Assembly: GCA_015486505.1 (NCBI GenBank)
Contig: WFRP01000038.1
Span: forward strand, 1-10,724
Length of the DNA: 10,724 bases
DNA from: Pseudomonadota bacterium
GTDB lineage: Bacteria; Desulfobacterota; Anaeroferrophillalia; Anaeroferrophillales; Tharpellaceae
Direction of reading: 5' to 3'
Below, in pieces: positions 5,950-10,724 of this stretch. Every line of letters starts with the position of its first letter. The first letter of the stretch is position 1. The translations under genes and the position numbers were made by a program. The notes beneath the pieces were generated by a model. It was given only the letters and a program-made list of their open reading frames with translations, was not told the DNA's origin and did no database searches.

Positions 5950-6669
5950 CTATTTTTCAGCCGCGGCTGCGGCCCGGTTAACCATAATCCGCTGACAGTT
6001 AGGGCAGCACATCATCTCCTGACCCTTCAGCAGATCATTATAAACCTGCGGCGGAACATTAACATTACAGCCCAGGCAGGTCCCGTTTTCGGCCGCAACC
6101 ACGGCATTTTTGAAGCGCTTGCGAATCCGTTGATAACGCCGCAAAAAAGTTTGATCAAGGTCTTTAGTCTTGGCCTGCCGCCCGCGCTCACCGGATTTGA
6201 TTTTACGCTCAAGGGTCGCAACTTTAGCGGCAATCTGCTTCTCTTCAAGAGCCATCTCTGCAAATTTCGCGTCCAGCTCTTTCTCATTTTCAGCAATCTG
6301 CCCTTTAATCAGATCAATCTCTTCAACCAGGCCGGCAAGTTCCAGATCCAGTTTTTCCAGCTGTTTCTGATTATGCTCAAGCTCTTTCAAGACGGCAAAA
6401 TACTCTTTATTATTCGCGATTTGCGTTATTTTCTCTTTTGATTGCGCAATCAGGCCTTTCAACTGCTCGACTTTATCGCGCAGATCGCGACGATCAACCT
6501 CTTTTGCAGCCAGTTCACTCTGATACTCCTCGTCCGCGCCCTTGAGCAGAGCAATATCCTCTTTAATGTTATCAAGTTTTGGCGCAAAGCTCTCCTGGGT
6601 GTCACGAATTTCATCAAGACCCGCGTCAATTTCCTGAAGCTCCCAGAGAAGCTGCATCTGTTTTTCCAA
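5950..6669 (-). CDS. Coiled-coil zinc-ribbon protein (COG1579 / DUF164 family)
   Basis: A 239-residue cytoplasmic protein. Residues about 5-185 are almost continuous charged heptad-like sequence (many E, K, L, I), predicting a long coiled-coil hairpin. The C-terminus is a zinc ribbon with CLGC (C198, C201) and CCPNC (C222, C225) separated by about 20 residues. The family (bacterial C4-type zinc-ribbon proteins, with the chlamydial CdsZ among relatives) has no settled general function; nucleic-acid binding has been suggested. The start is a TTG with a perfect AGGAGG seven nt upstream; the first ATG is four codons further in and has no such site. Gene order Nif3 / this protein / rnpB is one I associate with Desulfuromonadales-type genomes (recollection, not checked). 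A terminator separates it from the nif3 gene upstream, so it probably has its own promoter, which I could not locate. Confidence 0.85.
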   Translation of the reverse strand: MEKQMQLLWELQEIDAGLDEIRDTQESFAPKLDNIKEDIALLKGADEEYQSELAAKEVDRRDLRDKVEQLKGLIAQSKEKITQIANNKEYFAVLKELEHNQKQLEKLDLELAGLVEEIDLIKGQIAENEKELDAKFAEMALEEKQIAAKVATLERKIKSGERGRQAKTKDLDQTFLRRYQRIRKRFKNAVVAAENGTCLGCNVNVPPQVYNDLLKGQEMMCCPNCQRIMVNRAAAAAEK

Positions 6670-6676
6670 CGTTTTT

Positions 6677-6682
6677 CCTCCT
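6677..6682 (-). promoter_or_regulatory. Perfect Shine-Dalgarno deciding a TTG start
   Basis: AGGAGG on the minus strand, seven nt before the TTG at 6669-6667. It shows that the zinc-ribbon gene starts at TTG rather than at the ATG four codons later. Confidence 0.8.
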
Positions 6683-6707
6683 GTTAAAGATGATTGTTCC
6701 TACACTG

Positions 6708-6743
6708 ATAAAAAAACCGGCTCAAAACTTTTCTGAGCGGGTT
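6708..6743 (-). terminator. Intrinsic terminator of the nif3 gene
   Basis: On the minus strand, 18 bp past the nif3 stop, AACC-C-GCTCA pairs with TGAGC-C-GGTT (one C/C mismatch) around a 9-nt loop. It is followed by an uninterrupted T run (6716-6711) and TAT. This is a standard Rho-independent terminator, placed between nif3 and the zinc-ribbon gene. Confidence 0.8.
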
Positions 6744-6760
6744 GTTAATCCCCTGAGACA

Positions 6761-7915
6761 CTAAATCAGCGCCCAGGGTTCCGGTTCCGCGGCGGCAATT
6801 GCAACCTTTATATCAGCGTCCGCTGCCGCAATTAATTTTCGGCACCAGGTAGCGCAAACCTCAAGCACCGGCCTTTCCGTCGCAAAATGTCCGGCATCAA
6901 GCACCGGAATCCGCGCCGCCTCCAACACCGCCCGGGCATCGTGATGTTTCAGATCCCCGGTAATAAACAGATCCGCCCCGGATTTCCGGGCCGCGTCATA
7001 CAAAGAAAAGCCACTGCCGCCGCAGAGGGCAATTTTTTGCACCTTATCTTTCAGATTTTCACCAATCAGTCTGACTGCCGCCGCGCCCAGCTTTTCTTTC
7101 ACAAACAAGGCAAAATCTTTAAGCGCGACCGGCTTATCGAGAACCCCGACCCGGCCGGCGCCGCAGCTGGAATCCGCCGAATTCAGCGGATAGACATCGT
7201 AAGCCGGAACTTCATAAGGATGGGCCTGACATAGCGCCGGCAATACCGCCGGCAAAGAGCTTTCCCGGACAATCGTTTCTAAACGAATTTCGTCAACAAA
7301 ATTTATTTTACCGATTTCACCAATCCGCGGCCGCGCCCCTTTTTCCGGGAAAAAAGTGCCGGTTCCCGAACTGCGAAAGGAACAGTCCCGATAAGGGGCC
7401 CTGCCGATCTTCCCGGCCCCGGCCGCGAACAGAGCCTCCGCGACCCGATCAACCGCTGCCGCCGGAACAAAGGTTACAAGTTTACAGTTTTTCCCGGCAT
7501 CCGGCAGCAGGGGAGAACAATTTTTAAGGCCGAGAAGTCGCGCGAGCTGGTCGTTAACCCCGCCGGCAACACTGTCAAGATTGGTATGGGCACTGAAAAG
7601 CGTCATTTCGGCCGCCAGCACCCGGCTGATTAAATTCCCCGGAAAAACATCAAGATCAATCCGGGCTAAAGGCTTGAACAAAAGCGGGTGATGACTGAAA
7701 ATAAAATTGGCCCCGCAATCCCGAGCCTCGTCAATTACCTCAGCGCTAATATCCAGACAACATAAAACCCCCCGCAAAGGATATTGCCGGCTGCCGACTT
7801 GTAAACCGCAGTTGTCCCAGGATTCACTCAAGGCGGGCGGAATTTCACGCTCAAGAAATGCAATCAGATCCGCGTGCCGCAGCGGCCCTTCTCCCTGTGC
7901 AACCGCCCACGTCAT
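6761..7915 (-). CDS. Nif3-like dinuclear metal centre hexameric protein (YqfO family)
   Basis: A 384-residue member of the Nif3/YbgI/YqfO family: hexameric proteins with a two-metal site, often annotated GTP cyclohydrolase 1 type 2, though the cellular role is unsettled. Metal-ligand motifs are in place: FSHHPLLF (about residues 73-80), SAHTNLD (about 108-114) and, near the C-terminus, GDLKHHDA and DAGHFATERP. The roughly 100-150 residues between the second and third motif groups correspond to the PII-like insert of the long YqfO form; HPYEVPAYDVYPL in this insert is typical. The length fits. GGAGGAGG ends seven nt before the ATG. A terminator-like hairpin ends only a few bases upstream of that ribosome site, so expression may depend on read-through or regulation (see the separate entry). 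Strand order places it downstream of the tRNA. Confidence 0.92.
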   Translation of the reverse strand: MTWAVAQGEGPLRHADLIAFLEREIPPALSESWDNCGLQVGSRQYPLRGVLCCLDISAEVIDEARDCGANFIFSHHPLLFKPLARIDLDVFPGNLISRVLAAEMTLFSAHTNLDSVAGGVNDQLARLLGLKNCSPLLPDAGKNCKLVTFVPAAAVDRVAEALFAAGAGKIGRAPYRDCSFRSSGTGTFFPEKGARPRIGEIGKINFVDEIRLETIVRESSLPAVLPALCQAHPYEVPAYDVYPLNSADSSCGAGRVGVLDKPVALKDFALFVKEKLGAAAVRLIGENLKDKVQKIALCGGSGFSLYDAARKSGADLFITGDLKHHDARAVLEAARIPVLDAGHFATERPVLEVCATWCRKLIAAADADIKVAIAAAEPEPWALI

Positions 7916-7932
7916 AAAGAAACCTCCTCCAT

Positions 7933-7973
7933 AAAAAAAAGTGCGCCCATTTCCGGGTGCACTTCTATTTTTT
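7933..7973 (-). terminator. Bidirectional terminator hairpin in the nif3 leader
   Basis: A 10-bp stem (7939-7948 with 7955-7964, loop ATTTCC) is flanked by T runs on both strands. Read on the minus strand it has one A/C mismatch and is followed by eight T; read on the + strand the same position is a G-U pair and the hairpin is followed by CTATTTTTTC. It sits downstream of the tRNA and ends six nt before the nif3 Shine-Dalgarno, so it could end the tRNA transcript or act as an attenuator for nif3. Confidence 0.75.
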
Positions 7974-8063
7974 CTCTTTCCCGCGACCCCGCCGCTTTAG
8001 GGACGAAGCTTCGGACAACACAGGCAGGGCTGAATATTTTTCTAACAAACAGCATCTCTTCTC

Positions 8064-8093
8064 ATAAAATTTGGCGGAAGACAAGCCTTCCGC
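8064..8093 (-). terminator. Perfect hairpin downstream of the tRNA
   Basis: On the minus strand a perfect 7-bp stem, GCGGAAG-GCTTGT-CTTCCGC (8093-8074), begins 14 nt after the tRNA and is followed by CAAATTTTATG. The T tract is short and interrupted, so termination may be partial. It may instead shape tRNA 3' processing. The rest of 7974-8063 holds a 10-bp palindrome, CGAAGCTTCG, near 8003-8014, and nothing else I recognise. Confidence 0.45.
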
Positions 8094-8106
8094 TCGATGC
8101 AGATGA

Positions 8107-8179
8107 TGGGCCCACCTGGGTTCGAACCAGGGACCTACCGGTTATGAGCCGGTGGCTCTTCCAGCTGAGCTATAGGCCC
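8107..8179 (-). tRNA. tRNA with CAU anticodon, probably tRNA-Ile2 (possibly elongator Met)
   Basis: The 73-nt minus-strand sequence folds as a complete cloverleaf: acceptor GGGCCTA with TGGGCCC (one G-U), D arm GCTC/GAGC, anticodon arm ACCGG-CTCATAA-CCGGT, T arm CCTGG-TTCGAAC-CCAGG and discriminator A. The anticodon is CAU. It is not the initiator type, since acceptor pair 1-72 is a G-C pair. C4-G69 and C5-G68 are the pairs I recall as positive determinants for TilS, which makes lysidine at C34 and converts Met to Ile identity; this favours tRNA-Ile2 over elongator Met. CCA is not encoded: TCA follows the discriminator, so CCA must be added by nucleotidyltransferase. Confidence 0.95.
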
Positions 8180-8204
8180 GCTACCAGCTAAACTGAACCT
8201 TTTC

Positions 8205-8233
8205 ACCTACACCAGAATACACGGTTTTGTCAA
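8205..8233 (-). promoter_or_regulatory. Candidate promoter of the tRNA gene
   Basis: A perfect TTGACA on the minus strand at 8233-8228 lies 48 nt upstream of the tRNA 5' end, the expected distance. The matching -10 is weak (TGTAGG with a 16-nt spacer or GTAGGT with 17). It is divergent from, and close to, the candidate promoter of the GTPase gene. Confidence 0.4.
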
Positions 8234-8263
8234 GAAGAAAAAAAGTTCACAACATTTGTACTA

Positions 8264-8292
8264 TTTACATTTGGCCGAATCTCCGCTATATA
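8264..8292 (+). promoter_or_regulatory. Candidate promoter of the GTPase gene, placing +1 at the ATG
   Basis: TTTACA (8264-8269), exactly 17 nt, then TATATA (8287-8292). The -35 matches five and the -10 four of six sigma-70 consensus bases. The expected transcription start falls at about 8299-8300, the A of the ATG, so the mRNA could be leaderless. This would fit the absence of a properly spaced Shine-Dalgarno. Confidence 0.5.
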
Positions 8293-8299
8293 GCAGGCT

Positions 8300-10423
8300 A
8301 TGAATTCAAGCACTGATAAAAATAATTCAGCCTCGAATTTCAGCCGCAGCATAAAGCATCTTGAGAAGCTTCTTGCAGAAATCAAGATCCTCTGGCCGGA
8401 AAAAGCGGAGCTTCTGCAGCGCCGGCAGCAGAGTTTGAGCAGCATAGCTGAACTTCGTTTGAATTTCAGCCTGCCGCTCACCTGTATCGGCCCGGTAAAA
8501 TCCGGCAAAAGCACCCTGATCAACACTCTGGCCGGGGCCGACCTGCTGCCGACCGGGGCCGGGATCACCACCAGTTTCCCGGCCACCCTGACCGCCGGCA
8601 AAAAATTCTCCGCCGAAATCAAACTGCAACCGGAAACCATCATTAATGAAATGTTTACGCGGGCCGTCGGCCTGCTTTTCAGCGATGAAACCGAAACCGG
8701 TGCCCGTTCTCCGTTTAGCGTCTCCGAACGACAGCAGGTCAAAAAACTTCTAGACGGCTATCAGAACAGCGGCAACCTCACCCGCCACGGCATTTTTAAC
8801 GAATCCTATCGCCTGCTCAAAAATATTATTGCCGGAGCCGAAAAAATCGGGGGATACTACCTTGATAAAAATCTTGATTTAAGCCTGGACGATCCGGATA
8901 ATCCCGCGTACCGGAAATTTATTCGTGACGAAACCTTATCACCGTTTCTTAATGAAATTCATATCAAGGCGCCGTTAAAACTGCTGCCGCCGCATCTTTC
9001 ACTGCGCGACCTGCCGGGGCTCGACACCCCCAACCCCAGCCATCAAAGCATAATTATTCAGCAACTCAGCGAGAGCCCGGCCTTACTTTATGTTATCAGC
9101 AGCCGTATCGGTTTACGTCAGGCCGATTACCAACTGCTTGAGCACCTGCATAAACTCGGGCTCCACGAACGCCTGCTCTTTGTCATCAATCTCGACCTCG
9201 ACGTTCACGCCAACACTGACGAGCTCAATAAAATGAGCGAACGCTGCGCCGACGAACTTGGCGAATTAGGTTTCGCCCAGCCGAAATACGCTTTTTCCGC
9301 GCTGGCGCTCTTCTGGTCGCAGCCGGGAATTGCCGACAAGCTCAACCCGGCCGCCAGACGCCGCTGGGAAAGCTGGCAGGAAGATAAGGAAAAGTTTAAT
9401 CTTTCAATAACCGGCGCCCGTAAATTTCTTGCACGCCTCCGGGAACTGGGCCGTAATGAATCCGAAGAAGCCCTCTTGCAACACAGTGAAAAACTCCTGC
9501 AGCAGGTCAAGAACAATACCCGCCGCCTGCTTGAAAGTGAAATCAGCCGCCTGACACAGGCTGACGAAGCTGTAAACCCGGACGGCAAACCGCTGTTTGA
9601 CGACTGCGCCCGGGTTGAAAGCGTCCGGGTTGAAAGCGAAAGGATTATCACCGGCATCTGTAATGAAGCGGAGAAATTCTGCCACCAGCAGATAGCGCGC
9701 TGGCTCGACGAGCGCGGCCCGTCGGGTCTGCTCCGGCAACTTGAAATGATTATCGCGGGCTATCAGGCCCCGGAGAATTTAATCCCGGAAAAAACCCGTA
9801 ACCCGCTGACCCCGGTCCGCATCATCGACAACCACTTTCAGATGACAATTCCGGCCCAAATCCAGGAAAGAGTAACCCTTGAAACCTTAAGGTTCCTGAA
9901 AACCCTGCATACGGAGCTTAACCTACGCCTTAATAAAGGCTGCTTACCGCTCTTTGTCATCTGTGAAAATTTTACTCAAAACCAGGAAATCGACCAGGAA
10001 GAATTGCCGCTGCCGCTGAAAATAAACGGGCAAATCCCGCTGTTTACATTAAAAAATGAGGTTGAGGAACGTTTTGCGATTGTCAATAAGACCCGGGATC
10101 TGATCCGGCTTTTAGGCCGAAAAATAACCCGCTTCAAAAAACGCCGTTCTCTTAGTCAGGAGTACAGCCGGCAAATAAAAAAGGCAGCTCAAAAAGAGCT
10201 GCCGCGCCGACTTAATAATTACCGGGAGCAACTTAAATTCGCTTTTATGCGCCCGCATATTAATGAATGCCGAAAAATTATAACTGATTTCTTTACTGAT
10301 TTTCTGGAAAGCACTCAGGCGGCTCTGGCCCAATCCGGCAAAATTGCCGACCACAACCGGGAAACCGCCGCCGAAAAGGCAGCCGAGCTTGAAAATATTC
10401 TGGAACGCCTGCGGGATATTTAA
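8300..10423 (+). CDS. Dynamin-like GTPase (dynamin family protein)
   Basis: A 707-residue protein with an N-terminal large-GTPase domain. G1 is GPVKSGKST (64-72), G2 is probably the threonine pair at 90-91 in GAGITTSFP, and G3 is DLPGL (237-241). G4 appears as INLD (296-299), where dynamins usually have TKxD, so the lysine position is asparagine while the aspartate is kept. About 140 residues separate G2 and G3, longer than in small GTPases. Residues about 380-707 are charged and mostly helical-looking, with coiled-coil-like stretches, and show no obvious membrane segment. Bacterial dynamin-like proteins remodel or protect membranes; they often come in pairs, but this gene is alone between the tRNA and the right repeat arm. 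The nearest ribosome-like site (AGG at 8295-8297) is too close to the ATG, hinting at leaderless translation. A 15-nt in-frame duplication is at 9611-9640. Function beyond the family is not determinable here. Confidence 0.82.
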   Translation: MNSSTDKNNSASNFSRSIKHLEKLLAEIKILWPEKAELLQRRQQSLSSIAELRLNFSLPLTCIGPVKSGKSTLINTLAGADLLPTGAGITTSFPATLTAGKKFSAEIKLQPETIINEMFTRAVGLLFSDETETGARSPFSVSERQQVKKLLDGYQNSGNLTRHGIFNESYRLLKNIIAGAEKIGGYYLDKNLDLSLDDPDNPAYRKFIRDETLSPFLNEIHIKAPLKLLPPHLSLRDLPGLDTPNPSHQSIIIQQLSESPALLYVISSRIGLRQADYQLLEHLHKLGLHERLLFVINLDLDVHANTDELNKMSERCADELGELGFAQPKYAFSALALFWSQPGIADKLNPAARRRWESWQEDKEKFNLSITGARKFLARLRELGRNESEEALLQHSEKLLQQVKNNTRRLLESEISRLTQADEAVNPDGKPLFDDCARVESVRVESERIITGICNEAEKFCHQQIARWLDERGPSGLLRQLEMIIAGYQAPENLIPEKTRNPLTPVRIIDNHFQMTIPAQIQERVTLETLRFLKTLHTELNLRLNKGCLPLFVICENFTQNQEIDQEELPLPLKINGQIPLFTLKNEVEERFAIVNKTRDLIRLLGRKITRFKKRRSLSQEYSRQIKKAAQKELPRRLNNYREQLKFAFMRPHINECRKIITDFFTDFLESTQAALAQSGKIADHNRETAAEKAAELENILERLRDI

Positions 10424-10424
10424 A

Positions 10425-10445
10425 CGGCGTAAAGAATTACGTCCG
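10425..10445 (+). other. Hairpin directly after the GTPase stop codon
   Basis: CGGCGTAA pairs with TTACG-T-CCG around an AGAA loop: eight pairs and one bulged T, starting one nt after the stop codon. No T tract follows; the next bases are GC-rich (10446-10460). It could protect the 3' end of the mRNA or pause polymerase, but it is not a standard intrinsic terminator. Confidence 0.45.
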
Positions 10446-10476
10446 GCCCGCGGCCCCGGCAATTCAAATTATAAAT

Positions 10477-10684
10477 GTAAATATTCAGCCGAATCCGGGG
10501 TCGGGCGCGGTTTTTCTCCGCCAGGCGTTAAGATTTCTGTTTTTCCTTTAAGCTCGCTGCGCCCGCCTTGCAAAACTCGTTTACGCTCAGACAGTTGCAA
10601 TGCTAATGGGCTCCCGCTCGCTTCCGAAAAACAACGAAATCGTTTCCGCAACCGCTTACGAAAAACCACCCCCGCCCCCTCCAG
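10477..10684 (-). repeat. Right inverted-repeat arm, without the tandem array
   Basis: The 208-nt reverse-complement partner of 1-82 plus 500-624. Positions 10603-10684 match 1-82 exactly, and 10477-10602 match 500-624 with about nine differences. The tandem array is absent: CTAATG (10603-10608) is followed directly by the inner part. Both arms point their GGCTGAATA...TTAC ends inward, toward the genes. No open frame in it looks coding. The remaining 10446-10476 is GC-rich, then AT-rich, spacer with nothing recognisable. Confidence 0.93.
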
Positions 10685-10686
10685 AA

Positions 10687-10721
10687 GGTGGGGGGGGGGT
10701 AAAATTTGGCTGAATAGTTAC
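10687..10721 (+). repeat. G run plus a third copy of the repeat tail
   Basis: Just outside the right arm lie GGT and a run of ten G (10690-10699), then GGCTGAATAGTTAC (10708-10721). The last is identical to 611-624 and in the same orientation as the left arm. It may be the end of another, mostly deleted copy of the same repeat. The ten-G run is also a place where sequencing or assembly could be unreliable. Confidence 0.6.
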
Positions 10722-10724
10722 TTA

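Noticed and set aside
7874..8191. 105-codon + strand open frame over the nif3 start and the tRNA
   Set aside because: It is antisense to the nif3 N-terminus and to a well-folded tRNA.
1..10684. Composite transposon or genomic island bounded by inverted repeats
   Set aside because: The block carries rnpB, a tRNA, kor and mot genes and no transposase or integrase; dispersed intergenic repeats that happen to flank it are a simpler reading.

Overview
The window reads as a chromosomal piece of a flagellated, probably anaerobic Gram-negative bacterium. A four-subunit 2-oxoacid:ferredoxin oxidoreductase operon, a MotA/MotB stator pair, a type A RNase P RNA and a Nif3 / zinc-ribbon / rnpB gene order would fit the Desulfobacterota (Desulfuromonadales-like). 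That placement is inference from gene content, not a sequence match. The genes look GC-rich and similar in composition, and I see no island of foreign codon use inside the gene block.

Layout. Positions 1-624 are non-coding repeat DNA: one arm of a long inverted repeat, split by an array of three tandem hairpin units. Then, on the + strand, comes a tight korD-korA-korB-korC operon (707-3532) for an OorDABC-type 2-oxoglutarate:ferredoxin oxidoreductase. It converges, with only 12 bp between stop codons, on a minus-strand block read right to left: a CAU-anticodon tRNA (8179-8107), a Nif3/YqfO-family protein (7915-6761), a coiled-coil zinc-ribbon protein (6669-5950), RNase P RNA (5926-5508), motA (5442-4648), motB (4641-3922) and a small PilZ protein (3925-3545). 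Divergent from the tRNA, on the + strand, is a 707-residue dynamin-like GTPase (8300-10423). Positions 10424-10724 are again non-coding and hold the second arm of the inverted repeat.

How the genes work together. KorDABC links 2-oxoglutarate and succinyl-CoA to reduced ferredoxin. MotA, MotB and PilZ form a translationally coupled stator plus candidate c-di-GMP effector; residues in MotA and MotB resemble the sodium-driven PomA/PomB type. RNase P matures tRNAs such as the one nearby, but the proximity need not mean anything. The GTPase stands alone.

The coding content is mainly housekeeping, and I found no defence system, CRISPR array, transposase or integrase. The most unusual material is at the edges: two roughly 208-nt inverted repeat arms, identical over their outer 82 nt. 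The left arm is interrupted at a CATTAG by three tandem units, each an imperfect, bulged palindrome with a loop of very different length. A 14-nt tail (GGCTGAATAKTTAC) occurs three times. The window starts exactly where the two arms stop matching, so it may begin at a contig end broken in a dispersed repeat.
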